Assembly (NCBI RefSeq): GCF_000971195.1
Contig: NZ_BBLZ01000008.1
Span: forward strand, 37,747 to 101,746
Direction: 5' to 3'
From: Demequina soli
GTDB lineage: Bacteria > Actinomycetota > Actinomycetes > Actinomycetales > Demequinaceae
Length of the DNA: 64,000 nt
Below the pieces are notes generated by a model, which saw nothing but the letters and a program-made list of their open reading frames with translations, did no database searches and was not told where the DNA came from. Shown in pieces: positions 41,729 to 52,292 of the stretch. A program made the translations under genes and the position numbers. The stretch's first letter is position 1; each line of letters opens with the position of its first letter.

Positions 41729-42742
41729 TCAGACGGTGCCGCGCTCCACGATCTCCGTGGGCAGCGTCACGCGCGCGGCCGCGCGCCCGCTGATCTCGTC
41801 GACCAGCAGGCGCACCATCTCCTCGCTCACGCGGTCGAAGGGCTGGCGCACCGTGGTGAGCGGCGGGTCCGTCTCGAGCGAGATGGGGGCGTCGTCGAAG
41901 CCCGCGACCGCGACGTCCTCGGGCACCGCGATGCCGGCCGCGGAGAGCACGTCCATCGCTCCCGCCGCCATGAGGTCGTTCGCGCAGAACACGCCGTCGA
42001 ACGCGACCTCGCGCGCGAGCAGCTCGCGCATCGCGCGGCGGCCGGACTCGCGGCTGTAGTCGCCGTACGCGACCCGCTCGTCCCCGCCGTCCTCGCCCAT
42101 CACCTCGCGGAACGCGCGCAGGCGCGACGTGCCGCCCGAGGTGTCCTGCGGTCCGGCGATGTGCACGAGCCGCGTGCGGCCCTTCGCGCGCAGGTGCTCG
42201 ACCATGGCGCGCGCGCCGCCCTCGTCGTCCGCGGTGGCGTGGCCCACCTGGTCCTCGAAGCCGAGCGGGACGCCCGCGGAGATGACCGGCAGGCGCGCGT
42301 CGAGCAGCGTGCGCATGAACTCCTGGCTGTCGCGGTGCGACGAGACCACGAGCGCCCCGTCGACGTGGCCGCCCGTCAGGTAGTCGGTGGCGCGGCGCCT
42401 CTCCTCGAGCGTGTCGGCCATGATGAGCACGAGCGTCATGCCGTGCTCCGCGAGCGCGTCCGCGCACGCGCGCAGGATCTGCAGGAAGTTGGGGTCCGCG
42501 AAGAACCGCTCGTACGACTCGGTGAGCAGGAAGCCGACCGACCCGGTGCGGCTGGTCGCGAGCGACCGCGCGTGGGGGTTGATGCGGTAGCCGGTGGACT
42601 TGATCGCCCTCTCCACCTGGACCCGCGATCCGTCCGAGACCCAATGACCGCCGTTGAGCACCCGGGACACTGTCCCGCGCGAGACTCCCGCCTCACGGGC
42701 CACATCGTCGATGGTGGGCCGGCGTCCCCTCAGCTTCGTCAC
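41729..42742 (-). CDS. LacI-family regulator, probable repressor of the adjacent sugar importer
   Basis: A 337-residue LacI protein. HTH: PTIDDVAREAGVSRGTVSRVLNGGHWVSDGSRVQVERAI; ligand domain with FLLTESYERFFADPNFLQIL, GVFCANDLMAAGAMDVL and VAGFDDAPISLETDPPLTTVRQPF. The GTG start at 42742 has a good ribosome site (GGAGAGG). The operator-like site at 42776-42793 lies over its own promoter, and a related site (47079-47096) precedes the monosaccharide-importer operon, so it likely controls both. The inducer would be a sugar carried by that importer. Confidence 0.9.
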   Translation of the reverse strand: MTKLRGRRPTIDDVAREAGVSRGTVSRVLNGGHWVSDGSRVQVERAIKSTGYRINPHARSLATSRTGSVGFLLTESYERFFADPNFLQILRACADALAEHGMTLVLIMADTLEERRRATDYLTGGHVDGALVVSSHRDSQEFMRTLLDARLPVISAGVPLGFEDQVGHATADDEGGARAMVEHLRAKGRTRLVHIAGPQDTSGGTSRLRAFREVMGEDGGDERVAYGDYSRESGRRAMRELLAREVAFDGVFCANDLMAAGAMDVLSAAGIAVPEDVAVAGFDDAPISLETDPPLTTVRQPFDRVSEEMVRLLVDEISGRAAARVTLPTEIVERGTV

Positions 42743-42775
42743 TGATACCTCTCCTCGGTTCGACTACGAGTATGG

Positions 42776-42793
42776 ACTAGAACCGCTCTCAGC
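42776..42793. promoter_or_regulatory. Putative LacI operator at the regulator promoter
   Basis: ACTAGAACCGCTCTCAGC matches the reverse complement of the site at 47079-47096 in 14 of 18 positions. It is centred on a CG step as LacI operators are, and overlaps the minus-strand promoter (-10 near CATACT). Confidence 0.55.
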
Positions 42794-42827
42794 GGGGACC
42801 ATCCCCGCGCGGCGCGTCCCGGCGAGG

Positions 42828-42856
42828 GACGATGCGGTGGCGCGGGGCGCATCGTC
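42828..42856. repeat. GACGATGCG motif pair forming a hairpin
   Basis: GACGATGCG (42828-42836) and its complement (42848-42856) form an 11-bp stem when the flanking G/C pairs are counted, with an 11-nt loop. It lies between the LacI promoter and the terminator of the importer operon. Confidence 0.6.
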
Positions 42857-42887
42857 CCGCGGCCGGGGCGCCGCGGCCGGACGAACG

Positions 42888-42919
42888 ACGAGGGGCCCCG
42901 GCGAGCCGGGACCCCTCGT
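42888..42919 (-). terminator. Terminator of the monosaccharide-importer operon
   Basis: A 14-bp stem with one mismatch (42888-42901 with 42906-42919), loop CGAG, lies 16 bp past the permease stop codon on the minus strand. Confidence 0.65.
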
Positions 42920-42934
42920 GCGATGCGGTGCGGG

Positions 42935-44113
42935 TCAGCGAGCGCCCGCGCGGCGCTTGTTGTAGACGTCGAATGCGACGGCCAGCAGCAGCACGAGGCC
43001 CTTGACGATCTGCTGGATCGACTGGTCGACACCCATGAGCGACATGCCGTTGGACATGGTCGCCATGACGAGACCACCGACCATGGCGCCGGTGACGCGG
43101 CCCACGCCACCGGTGACGGCGGCGCCACCGATGAAGCACGCCGCGATGGCGTCGAGCTCGAACATGTTTCCGGCGGCGGGCTGGGCGCCGTTGGAACGCG
43201 ACGAGTAGACGATGCCGGCGACCGAGGCGAGGACGCCCATGTTGAGCATGACGCCGAACGTGACCCACTTGACCTTGACGCCCGAGAGCATCGCTGCGGC
43301 GAGGTTGCCGCCGATCGCGTAGACGTGGCGGCCGAACACGGTGCGGCTGGTGACCATCGAGTACACGACGATGAGGACGGCCAGGATGATGAGGACGTTC
43401 GGGAGGCCGCGCGCGTGGGCGAGCTGCCAGGCGAACCACATCACGACGGCGCCGATGACGACCAGCTTGACGACGAAGAGCGGGAACGCCTCGACGGGCT
43501 GCTCGTACGCCACTCGGGCGGCACGGGTGCGCCACGCCGAGAAGAAGTAGCCGACGAGGGCGAGCGCGAACACGACGAGCGTGAAGACGTCGTAGCCGTT
43601 GCCGCCGAACAGGCCGTTCTGGAAGCCGCCCGCGATCTTCTGGTAGGTGTCCGGGAACGGCGACAGCGAGATGTTGTCGAGCACGAGCCAGGTGAGGCCG
43701 CGGAACAGGAGCATGCCGGCCAGGGTCGTGATGAACGCGGGGATGCCCACGAACGCGACCCAGAAGCCCTGCCACGCGCCGATGAGCGCGCCGACCACGA
43801 GGGCGGCGATCACGCCGACCCACCACGGCATGTCGTGCTTGATCACGAGCACCGCGGACACGGCACCCGTGAAGGCGACGACCGAGCCGACCGACAGGTC
43901 GATGTGGCCGGCGATGATCACCATCACCATGCCGATCGCGAGGATCAGGATGTACGAGTACTGCAGCACCAGGTTCGTGACGTTGCCCGCGCTCAGCAGC
44001 TTGCCGTCCGTGAGGATGGTGAAGAGCGCGATGATGGCGACGAACGCGATGTAGATGCCGCTGGTCCGCATGTTCCGGGTAAGGAGCTCCCGGATGCTGG
44101 CGGTGCCGGTCAT
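42935..44113 (-). CDS. mmsB: Monosaccharide ABC transporter permease (MmsB/GguB type)
   Basis: Membrane subunit of a CUT2-family importer, 392 residues with about ten to eleven helices. The CUT2 core [26 protein letters not shown] and [22 protein letters not shown] are clear, and [24 protein letters not shown] is the loop contacting the ATPase. The C-terminus is basic ([11 protein letters not shown]). Length and an internal hydrophilic region near residues 195-235 are typical of GguB/MmsB as opposed to RbsC. It overlaps the ATPase gene by 4 bp and is last in the operon. Confidence 0.92.
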   Translation of the reverse strand: MTGTASIRELLTRNMRTSGIYIAFVAIIALFTILTDGKLLSAGNVTNLVLQYSYILILAIGMVMVIIAGHIDLSVGSVVAFTGAVSAVLVIKHDMPWWVGVIAALVVGALIGAWQGFWVAFVGIPAFITTLAGMLLFRGLTWLVLDNISLSPFPDTYQKIAGGFQNGLFGGNGYDVFTLVVFALALVGYFFSAWRTRAARVAYEQPVEAFPLFVVKLVVIGAVVMWFAWQLAHARGLPNVLIILAVLIVVYSMVTSRTVFGRHVYAIGGNLAAAMLSGVKVKWVTFGVMLNMGVLASVAGIVYSSRSNGAQPAAGNMFELDAIAACFIGGAAVTGGVGRVTGAMVGGLVMATMSNGMSLMGVDQSIQQIVKGLVLLLAVAFDVYNKRRAGAR

Positions 44114-45666
44114 GCCCGGACCTCCTTGTCCTTGTTGGTCTTCTCCTGAGTCATCAGGGTCATGAGCTTCTCCTGCGTGGCCTCCGCGACCGGCACCTCG
44201 CCGGTCACGACGCCGAACGCCAGGGTGTAGATGCGGTCGCACGTGCCGAGGAGCTCGGGGAGCTCCGACGAGATGATGATGACCGCCTTGCCGGCCGCCA
44301 CGAGGCGGTTGACGATGGTGTAGATCTCGTACTTCGCGCCGACGTCGATGCCGCGCGTCGGCTCGTCGAGGATCATCACCTCGGCGTCCGAGTAGATCCA
44401 CTTGGACAGCACGACCTTCTGCTGGTTGCCGCCCGAGAGGTTGCCCACCGTCTGCATGACGGTCGGCGTCTTGATGTTCATGGAGCCGCGGTACTCCTCC
44501 GCGACCTTGATCTCCTTGTTGCCGTCGACCCAGCCGCGCTTCGAGAGCTTGAACAGGGCCGCCGCGGAGATGTTGCGGCGGACGTCCTCGATGAGGTTGA
44601 GGCCGTAGCGCTTGCGGTCCTCCGTGGCGTACGCGAGGCCGTGCTTGATGGCCTCCGACACGTCGCGGATCTGGACCTCCTCGCCGTGGAGGTACGTGCG
44701 GCCGGTGATGTCGCGTCCGTACGAGCGGCCGAAGAGGCTCATCGCGAGCTCGGTGCGGCCTGCACCCATGACGCCGGCGATGCCGACGACCTCGCCCTTG
44801 CGGACGTTGAAGGACGCGTTGTCGACCACGATGCGGCCGGCCTGGGTCGGGTGGTAGACCGTCCAGTCCTCGACGCGGAAGATCTCCTCGCCGACCACGT
44901 GCTCGCGCTTGGGGTAGCGGTTGGTGAGGTCGCGGCCGACCATGCCGCGGATGATGCGGTCCTGCATGCCGGCGTCGTTCGTGACGTCGATGGTCTCGAT
45001 GGTGTGACCGTCACGGATGATCGTGGTGCGGTCGCAGATCTCGGCGATCTCGTTGAGCTTGTGGGAGATCATGATCGACGTGATCCCGCGCTCCTTGAGG
45101 GAGCGCAGGAGACCCAGGAGGTGCTCCGAGTCGTCGTCGTTGAGGGCCGCGGTGGGCTCGTCGAGGATCAGCAGCCGTACGTCCTTGGACAGCGCCTTCG
45201 CGATCTCGATGAGCTGCTGCTTGCCGACGCCCAGCTGGTTGACCGGGGTCGTGGGGTTCTCGTCGAGGCCGACCTGCTCGAGCAGCTTGCCGGCCTCGTG
45301 GTTCGTGAGGTTCCAGTCGATCAGGCCGTTCGACCCGCGACGCTCGTTGCCGAGGAAGATGTTCTCCGCGACCGAGAGGTAGGGGATGAGCGCGAGCTCC
45401 TGGTGGATGATCACGATGCCCTTGGACTCGGAGTCCGGGATCGATCCGAAGGCCTGGACCTCGCCGTCGTAGACGATGTCGCCCTCGTAGGTGCCGTGCG
45501 GGTAGACGCCCGACAGCACCTTCATCAGCGTCGACTTGCCTGCGCCGTTCTCGCCGCAGATGCCGTGGATCTCGCCGTCGATCACGCTGAGCTCGACGTC
45601 CGAGAGCGCCTTGACGCCGGGGAAGGTCTTGGTGATCTTCCTCATCTCAAGGATGTGCTTCGGCAT
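44110..45666 (-). CDS. mmsA: Monosaccharide ABC transporter ATP-binding protein (MmsA/GguA type)
   Basis: Double-cassette ATPase of a CUT2 importer, 518 residues. Cassette 1: Walker [14 protein letters not shown], signature [15 protein letters not shown], Walker [14 protein letters not shown]. Cassette 2 has the usual degenerate Walker A ([14 protein letters not shown]) and signature [14 protein letters not shown] with [15 protein letters not shown]. The start has a strong ribosome site. An intrinsic terminator (45713-45744) lies between this gene and the binding-protein gene, so expression probably depends on read-through. Confidence 0.94.
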   Translation of the reverse strand: MPKHILEMRKITKTFPGVKALSDVELSVIDGEIHGICGENGAGKSTLMKVLSGVYPHGTYEGDIVYDGEVQAFGSIPDSESKGIVIIHQELALIPYLSVAENIFLGNERRGSNGLIDWNLTNHEAGKLLEQVGLDENPTTPVNQLGVGKQQLIEIAKALSKDVRLLILDEPTAALNDDDSEHLLGLLRSLKERGITSIMISHKLNEIAEICDRTTIIRDGHTIETIDVTNDAGMQDRIIRGMVGRDLTNRYPKREHVVGEEIFRVEDWTVYHPTQAGRIVVDNASFNVRKGEVVGIAGVMGAGRTELAMSLFGRSYGRDITGRTYLHGEEVQIRDVSEAIKHGLAYATEDRKRYGLNLIEDVRRNISAAALFKLSKRGWVDGNKEIKVAEEYRGSMNIKTPTVMQTVGNLSGGNQQKVVLSKWIYSDAEVMILDEPTRGIDVGAKYEIYTIVNRLVAAGKAVIIISSELPELLGTCDRIYTLAFGVVTGEVPVAEATQEKLMTLMTQEKTNKDKEVRA

Positions 45667-45699
45667 GTCTCACCTCCATAGGTGTGAGAGGGGTGGTGC

Positions 45700-45744
45700 A
45701 AAAAGAGGGGGTGGCGGTGCCGGCCCCGGAGGGCCGGCACCGCC
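45700..45744 (-). terminator. Strong intrinsic terminator between binding protein and ATPase genes
   Basis: A perfect 14-bp stem (45713-45726 with 45731-45744), loop CGGA, followed on the minus strand eight bases later by TTTTT (45704-45700). It is one of the few classic terminators in the window. Confidence 0.8.
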
Positions 45745-45753
45745 GGGAGCTGC

Positions 45754-46923
45754 TTAGGAGGCCTGGCCGGAGGCGACCTCGTCGGCGGTCCAGTAGCCGG
45801 AGTCGATCAGCAGGGACTGGATGTTGTCCTTGTAGACGATGTCCGACTCGAGCAGGAACGACGGGACGACCTTCACGCCGTTGTCGTACGACGTGGTGTC
45901 GTTCGCCTCGGGGGTGGCGCCGGTCAGGTAGTCCTGGGCGACCGTGACGGCCTCGTCGGCGAGCTTGCGGGTGTCCTTGAAGATCGTCGAGAACTGCACG
46001 CCGTCGTCGATGAGCTTGACGGAGGCGATCTCGGCGTCCTGACCGGTGACGACCGGGAAGCCGTCGGCGACGGTGCCCGAGTAGCCGTTGTTCTGGAGCG
46101 CCGTGATGATGCCGCGCGACAGGCCGTCGTACGGCGAGAGCACGCCGTTGACCTTCTTGTCGGTGCCCACGTACGTGGAGGTCAGGATGTCCTCCATGCG
46201 CTTCTGGGCGGTCTCCTGCTGCCAGCGCAGCGTCGCGGCCTTCTCGATGGTCGTCTGGCCCGACGGGACGACGAGCGTGCCGTTGTCGATGTAGGGCTGG
46301 AGCGTGTCGATCGCGCCCTGCCAGAAGAAGTGCGCGTTGTTGTCGTCGAGCGAGCCCGCGAAGAGCTCGATGTTGAACGGACCCTTGGCGCCGGCCTCGG
46401 TGCCGTCCTCGTTGAGGATGCCGAGACCCACGAGCAGCGAGGTCGCCTGCTGGACGCCGACCTTGTAGTTGTCGAAGGTGACGTAGAAGTCGACGTTCGC
46501 CGAGTCGCGGATGAGGCGGTCGTACGAGATGACCGGGATGCCCGCGTCCGCGGCGGCCTGGAGCTGCTGCGAGAGCGCCGTGCCGTCGATCGCCGCGATG
46601 ATCAGGGCCTTGACGCCCGAGGTGATCATGTTGTCGATCTGCTGCGACTGGGTCGGGATGTCGTCGTTGCCGTACTGGAGGTCGACGGAGTAGCCGAGGT
46701 CCTCGAGACCCTTCTTCACCGCATCGCCGTCGGCGATCCAGCGCTCGGAGGTCTGCGTCGGCATGGCCACACCGATGGTGCCGCCCTCAGCAGCCGCGCC
46801 GCCGCCGGCGGTCGCGCCGGTCGAGCTCGTGTCGGTCGAGCCCGCGCCGCCGCCGGAGCACGCCGCCAGGCTGATCGCGAGGGCCGCACCGGCACCCGCC
46901 GCCAGGAACTTCTTGAACTTCAT
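45754..46923 (-). CDS. Monosaccharide-binding lipoprotein (ChvE/MmsE type)
   Basis: Solute-binding lipoprotein of 389 residues. The signal peptide ends at the lipobox LAAC with lipidated Cys22, followed by a Ser/Thr/Gly linker. The mature part matches ChvE-like sugar-binding proteins: IGVAMPTQTSERWIADGDAVKKGLEDLGYSVDLQYGNDDIPTQSQQIDNMI, IPVISYDRLIRDSANVDFYVTFDNYKVGVQQ and VTGQDAEIASVKLIDDGVQFSTIFKDTR. ChvE binds galactose, arabinose, glucose and related sugars, which agrees with araDA and galKE nearby. It is the first gene of the operon. Confidence 0.94.
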   Translation of the reverse strand: MKFKKFLAAGAGAALAISLAACSGGGAGSTDTSSTGATAGGGAAAEGGTIGVAMPTQTSERWIADGDAVKKGLEDLGYSVDLQYGNDDIPTQSQQIDNMITSGVKALIIAAIDGTALSQQLQAAADAGIPVISYDRLIRDSANVDFYVTFDNYKVGVQQATSLLVGLGILNEDGTEAGAKGPFNIELFAGSLDDNNAHFFWQGAIDTLQPYIDNGTLVVPSGQTTIEKAATLRWQQETAQKRMEDILTSTYVGTDKKVNGVLSPYDGLSRGIITALQNNGYSGTVADGFPVVTGQDAEIASVKLIDDGVQFSTIFKDTRKLADEAVTVAQDYLTGATPEANDTTSYDNGVKVVPSFLLESDIVYKDNIQSLLIDSGYWTADEVASGQAS

Positions 46924-46971
46924 ATCTCCTCCTCGAGATACCGACCCGCGCCATCGCAGGCCGTGCGGTTC

Positions 46972-47002
46972 ATAGTGTGTTTGCGTTCACACCGAGAGTC
47001 AA
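46972..47002 (-). promoter_or_regulatory. Probable promoter of the monosaccharide-importer operon
   Basis: Minus strand: TTGACT (46997-47002) and CACACT (46974-46979) with a 17-bp spacer, about 50 bp upstream of the ATG with a GAGGAGGAG ribosome site in between. The wider interval 46924-47242 has no gene; it holds this promoter, the operator at 47079-47096 and the araA terminator. Confidence 0.5.
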
Positions 47003-47078
47003 ACCCGCTCCGTCACGATGCGGTCACGAGTGCCTCACACCTTGAATTAATTAGGTCTACCAGGTGCGATGCGCGAAA

Positions 47079-47096
47079 CCTGGGAGCGGTTCCAGG
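47079..47096. promoter_or_regulatory. Putative LacI operator upstream of the importer
   Basis: CCTGGGAGCGGTTCCAGG is a near-palindrome with the central CG step of LacI operators. It resembles 42776-42793 at the gene of a LacI regulator that lies just after this operon. It is about 80 bp upstream of the predicted -35. Confidence 0.55.
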
Positions 47097-47190
47097 ATTT
47101 CGGCACGCGATGACGGAGAAGGACGGGTCGGCGATTCGGGACCTTTGTCCCCCTGCCGCCCCGACGGCCCGCGGGCCGTCCGGGGGCATG

Positions 47191-47223
47191 AGGAAGGGCC
47201 CCGGCGATGCCGAGGCCCTTCCT
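47191..47223 (-). terminator. Terminator of the araDA operon
   Basis: A 10-bp perfect stem AGGAAGGGCC/GGCCCTTCCT (47191-47200, 47214-47223) begins 20 bp past the araA stop. An 18-bp perfect palindrome at 47163-47180 lies just beyond. Confidence 0.65.
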
Positions 47224-47242
47224 TGTCGCGCGCGAGCGGGGG

Positions 47243-48757
47243 TCAGCGACCGCCCATCCCGTAGTACGCGTTGTTCCAGCGGATCTGCTGCTCGAAGCCC
47301 TCGGCCGTGGTGCCCTCGTCGATGACGAGCAGCTCGATGCCCACCATCTTCGAGAAGTCCTTGATGACGTCGATGCCGATCTGGCTGGTCATCGCGGTGT
47401 GGTGCGCGCCGCCGGCCTGGAGCCACGACGAGACCGCCGTGGTGAAGTCCGGGCGGGGCTTCCACACCGCGTGGCCGACCGGGAGGTGCGGCATGGGCTC
47501 CGGCAGGTCGACGTTGTCGACCACGTTCGCCACGAGGCGGAAGCGGTCGCGCATGTCGGACAGCGCCACCACGACGGCCTCGCCCGCGTCGGCGGTGAAG
47601 ACCAGGCGGACCGGGTCCTCCTTGCCGCCGATGCCGAGCGGGTGGATCTCGAGGCGCGCCTTCTTGGACGACAGCGCGGGGTTCACCTCGAGCATGTGGG
47701 CGCCGAGCGACAGCTCCTCGCCGGGCACCAGGTGGTACGTGTAGTCCTCCATGAGAGAGGAGCCGCCTTCGAGGCCGGCACCCATGACCGCGCACAGGTG
47801 CACGAGGATCGCGGTCTTCCAGTCGCCCTCGGCGCCGAAGCCGTAGCCGTCGGCCATGAGGCGCTGCACCGCGAGGCCGGGGAGCTGCTTGAGCTCGCCG
47901 AGGTCCTCGAACGAGTCGGTGAACGCACCGAAGCCGCCCTCGACCAGGAACGCGCGCAGCGCGACCTCGATGGCCGCCGCGTCGCGCAGCGACTGGTGGC
48001 GCTCGCCGCCCTCGAGCAGCTCCGGGACCACCTCGTACTCGGAGAGGTAGGCGCCGACCATCGCGTCGACGTCGGCGTCCGCGACGGCCGCGACGCGGTC
48101 GGCGAGCTCGTTGACGCCCCACGTGTTGATCTGGGCGCCGAGCTTGATCTCCGCCTCGGTCTTGTCGCCCTCGGTGACGGCCACGAAGCGCATGTTGTCG
48201 CCGAAGCGCGCGACCTTGAGGTTCTTCGCGGCGTGGGCGCCGGCGGCGGCGCGCGACCACGTGCCGATGCGCTGGGACACGGCCGGGGTCGACGGGTGGC
48301 CGACCACGGTGGTGCGGGCGACGTTCATGCGCGACTCGATGTACGCGTACTCGCGGTCGCCGTGCGCGGCCTGGTTGAGGTTCATGAAGTCGAAGTCGAT
48401 GGTCGCCCAGGGCAGCTCGCGGTTCGCCTGCGTGGCGAGGTGGAGCAGCGGCTTCTGGAGCGCGTTGAGGCCCGTGATCCACATCTTCGCCGGGGAGAAG
48501 GTGTGCATCCAGGTGATGACGCCGATGACCTTGGGGTCCGCGTTGGCGGCCATGATCGTCTCGAGGATCTCGTCGCGCGACTTCACGACGGGCTTCCACA
48601 CCACGGTGACGGGGATGTCGCCCGACGCCTTCAGCGTCTCGACGACCTCGGTCGACTGGTCGGCGACCTGCTTGAGGACCTCGTCCCCGTAGAGGGTCTG
48701 GGATCCGGTGAGGAACCAGACCTCGTACTCGGCGAGGTTCGGAACGATGCTGGTCAC
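47243..48757 (-). CDS. araA: L-arabinose isomerase
   Basis: Converts L-arabinose to L-ribulose in the cytoplasm, using manganese. It is 504 residues, the usual length. Family sequences are clear: [73 protein letters not shown] and [16 protein letters not shown]. It starts at a GTG directly after the araD stop with no gap. No ribulokinase (araB) is present in the window, so the L-ribulose kinase must be encoded elsewhere. Confidence 0.97.
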   Translation of the reverse strand: MTSIVPNLAEYEVWFLTGSQTLYGDEVLKQVADQSTEVVETLKASGDIPVTVVWKPVVKSRDEILETIMAANADPKVIGVITWMHTFSPAKMWITGLNALQKPLLHLATQANRELPWATIDFDFMNLNQAAHGDREYAYIESRMNVARTTVVGHPSTPAVSQRIGTWSRAAAGAHAAKNLKVARFGDNMRFVAVTEGDKTEAEIKLGAQINTWGVNELADRVAAVADADVDAMVGAYLSEYEVVPELLEGGERHQSLRDAAAIEVALRAFLVEGGFGAFTDSFEDLGELKQLPGLAVQRLMADGYGFGAEGDWKTAILVHLCAVMGAGLEGGSSLMEDYTYHLVPGEELSLGAHMLEVNPALSSKKARLEIHPLGIGGKEDPVRLVFTADAGEAVVVALSDMRDRFRLVANVVDNVDLPEPMPHLPVGHAVWKPRPDFTTAVSSWLQAGGAHHTAMTSQIGIDVIKDFSKMVGIELLVIDEGTTAEGFEQQIRWNNAYYGMGGR

Positions 48758-49465
48758 TTACATGCCTCCCTGCGGCTGCTGTCCGTAGACGTTCTGGTAA
48801 CGGTCGAAGAGCGCGTCGATCTTCTCCTGCGGGATCGCGACGAGCTCACCGCCCTGACGGGCGATGTGGGTGGTCTTGGCGACGTCCTCGCACATGACGG
48901 CGGCCTTGACCGCGTCGCGGGCATCCTTGCCGATGGTGAAGACGCCGTGGTTCGCCATGAGGACGGCGCGGGAGCGGTGGCCCTCGAGGGTCGCGACGAT
49001 GCCGCGGCCGATCGAGTCGTCGCCGATGATCGCGAACGGGCCCACGGGGATCTCGCCGCCGAACTCGTCCGCCATGCCGGTGATGTGGCACGGGATCGCC
49101 TCGTTGCGCGCGGCCCATGCGGTCGCGTAGGTCGAGTGCGTGTGCACCACGCCGCCGACGTGCGGCATCGCACGGTAGACGTACGCGTGGGCGGCGGTGT
49201 CGGAGGAGGGGCTGCGGTCGGAGCCCGGCGAGCCCGGGACGACGTTGCCGTCGAGGTCGCACAGGATCATGTTGTCGGGCGTCAGGTCGTCGTAGTCGAC
49301 GCCCGACGGCTTGATCACGAAGTGCTGGGTGCCGGGGACGCGCTCGGACACGTTGCCCGCCGTCCAGACCACCAGGTTGTAGCGGGTCAGCTCGCCGTGG
49401 AGGCGCGCGACGCGCTCGCGGCTGCGACGGATCGCCGAGACCTGCTCGGGGGTGAAGCTCGTCAC
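48758..49465 (-). CDS. araD: L-ribulose-5-phosphate 4-epimerase
   Basis: Class II aldolase-type zinc enzyme of 235 residues that converts L-ribulose 5-phosphate to D-xylulose 5-phosphate. It carries NLVVWTAGNVSERVPG, the zinc motif HTHSTYATAWAA (H-x-H), GGEIPVGPF and a third histidine in VLMANHGVFTIG. The GTG at 49465 has the ribosome site AAGGAG. It is the first gene of araDA. The operator-like sequence at 49588-49603 lies upstream. Confidence 0.96.
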   Translation of the reverse strand: MTSFTPEQVSAIRRSRERVARLHGELTRYNLVVWTAGNVSERVPGTQHFVIKPSGVDYDDLTPDNMILCDLDGNVVPGSPGSDRSPSSDTAAHAYVYRAMPHVGGVVHTHSTYATAWAARNEAIPCHITGMADEFGGEIPVGPFAIIGDDSIGRGIVATLEGHRSRAVLMANHGVFTIGKDARDAVKAAVMCEDVAKTTHIARQGGELVAIPQEKIDALFDRYQNVYGQQPQGGM

Positions 49466-49587
49466 GGGTGGGACTCCTTCCTCAGGGGTGCGTGCCTTCT
49501 CGTGGCGGCAGGCCGTGGTCGGGAGGGACACCGTGCGTCCCGACGATCCACCTGGATGGCCCCTTTGCCGTGCGGAGAGGATGGCTG

Positions 49588-49603
49588 GTTTTAACGTTAA
49601 CAT
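49588..49603. promoter_or_regulatory. Putative LacI operator upstream of araDA
   Basis: GTTTTAACGTTAACAT contains the perfect palindrome TTAACGTTAA (49591-49600) and matches 50908-50923 at most positions. The stretch is strikingly AT-rich for this region and faces the araDA operon. Confidence 0.65.
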
Positions 49604-49731
49604 ACCCGCGATGAGCCGCCGTCCGGGGTCCGTTGGTCCCGGGCGGCGCGCCTCGTGGGCACGGGTTCCACGCTAGCCCGCCGCGGGTGTGGCGTCGCGC
49701 CGCAGCCGCGGCCCGCATCGTCCCCCTGCGC

Positions 49732-50754
49732 TCAGGCGCGCACGGGGCCGGTCGACTGCCGCTCGACCAGCCACGGCTCGACGGGCGAGACCTCGGCCGG
49801 CTCGCGCCCGCTGATCGCATCCATGAGCATCGCGACCGCGCGCAGCCCCACCTCGGTGAAGTCCTGGTGCACGGTGGTGAGCCCGGGGTGCGCGTACGCG
49901 GCCTCGGGGACGTCGTCGAAGCCGACCACGGAGACGTCGGCGGGGACGCGCAGCCCCCGCTCCTCGAGCGCGTGGATCGCGCCCATCGCCATGGGGTCGT
50001 TCGCACAGAAGAGCGCCGTCACCCCCTCGTCGACGGCGAGCCCCGCGCGGTAGCCCGCGTCGGCGCTCCAGTCGCCCTCGAGGATGGGCAGGTGCTCGAG
50101 GCCGTGCTCGTCGAGGAACGCGAGGAACGTGTCGCGGCGCAGCTGCGCCTCGGTGAGCCCCGCGATCCCCGTGATGTGCTGGAAGCGGCGGTGGCCCAGA
50201 GAGTAGAGGTGGTCGAGCGCGAGGCGCGTGCCCGCGATCTGGTCGACCGCGACGGCGCGGGTGCCGCGCGGGCTGCCCGTGAGCACCGACAGCACGGGCA
50301 CGTCCGTGGTCGCCTCGACCGCGGCGAGCACGTCGGGGTGCTGCGCCATCACGACGAGGGCATCCACCGACCGGCCGAGCAGGAAGTCGAGCGCCTGGCC
50401 CATCGACTCGGGGTCCCACGAGGCGGTGGTGATGAGCGGCTTGAAGCCCGCCTTCTTCGCGGCGTGCTCGATCGCGTAGAGCGTGCTCGTGGGGCCGAAG
50501 TGCGGCACCTCGGGCATGATCACGCCGATGACCTCGGAGCGCCCGGTCGCGAGCGCGCGGGCGGCCATGTTGCGCCGGTAGCCCAGCTCGCGGATCGCGG
50601 CGAGCACGCGCTCCCGGGTCTCCGGGCGGATCCCGGCGAAGTCGTTGAGCACGCGCGAGACCGTCTGGTGCGAGACGCCGGCACGCGCCGCGACGTCGTG
50701 CATGCTCGGGCCTCGTCCGCTCTTGCTGAGCGAGGCGGGACGGTCCGTTGTCAT
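49732..50754 (-). CDS. LacI-family regulator, probable arabinose/galactose-gene repressor
   Basis: A 340-residue LacI protein between araDA and galKE. HTH: SMHDVAARAGVSHQTVSRVLNDFAGIRPETRERV with hinge NMAARALATG; ligand domain with VIGVIMPEVPHFGPTSTLYAIEHAA, ALFCANDPMAMGAIHALEERG and SVVGFDDVPEAAYAHPGLTTVHQDF. The ATG at 50754 is 7 nt after TAGCCT (50762-50767 on minus), so the mRNA is probably leaderless. Two similar operator-like sites flank its gene (49588-49603 and 50908-50923), so it probably represses araDA and galKE. The inducer is presumably arabinose or galactose, which is inference. Confidence 0.9.
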   Translation of the reverse strand: MTTDRPASLSKSGRGPSMHDVAARAGVSHQTVSRVLNDFAGIRPETRERVLAAIRELGYRRNMAARALATGRSEVIGVIMPEVPHFGPTSTLYAIEHAAKKAGFKPLITTASWDPESMGQALDFLLGRSVDALVVMAQHPDVLAAVEATTDVPVLSVLTGSPRGTRAVAVDQIAGTRLALDHLYSLGHRRFQHITGIAGLTEAQLRRDTFLAFLDEHGLEHLPILEGDWSADAGYRAGLAVDEGVTALFCANDPMAMGAIHALEERGLRVPADVSVVGFDDVPEAAYAHPGLTTVHQDFTEVGLRAVAMLMDAISGREPAEVSPVEPWLVERQSTGPVRA

Positions 50755-51094
50755 GGCGGTCAGGCTATCCCAACGGGTGCAGGGACGATGCGGGACCCGG
50801 GACCCGCGCGGCGCTCGCGCCATCCCCGGCGGGCGAGGCGCGGGGCCCGCGCGGCCGCCGCATCGTCCCCCGGGAGGAGGGACCGACGTCCCGCTTGGCC
50901 ACCCGTCATGTTGACGGTAACATGGCGGAGGTAACTTCCCGACGCCGGCCCGTCCGGCGACGGCTCGAGCACCGCGCACGGCCGCGCAGTCCCGACGGCC
51001 GACGTGGGAGCATGGGGCCAGCGATCCCGCCTGGGACCTCGCCCCTCGCACCCGCTGCCCGGCGCCCGCGCCGACACCCAGCCCTGGAGGCATC
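50755..51094. other. Divergent regulatory region between lacI and galK
   Basis: It holds the leaderless lacI promoter, two GACGATGCG motifs in opposite orientation (50784-50792 and 50859-50867), the LacI operator at 50908-50923 and the galK leader. The second half (50940-51090) is GC-rich with no further signal seen. Confidence 0.6.
50908..50934 (+). promoter_or_regulatory. Putative LacI operator overlapping the galK promoter
   Basis: ATGTTGACGGTAACAT (50908-50923) is a palindrome related to 49588-49603 (shared core ACG-x-TAACAT). It contains a -35-like TTGACG (50911-50916) followed after 15 bp by TAACTT (50932-50937), so a bound repressor would block the plus-strand promoter of galKE. Confidence 0.6.
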
Positions 51095-52261
<1,167 letters not shown>

Positions 52262-52292
52262 ACCCGTTCCCAGCCCCTTCCCTAGGAGACAC

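Noticed and set aside
47163-47180. 18-bp palindrome as an origin or dimer-resolution site
   Set aside because: It is a pure G/C palindrome next to an operon terminator, with no AT-rich unwinding element, DnaA boxes or recombinase gene nearby.
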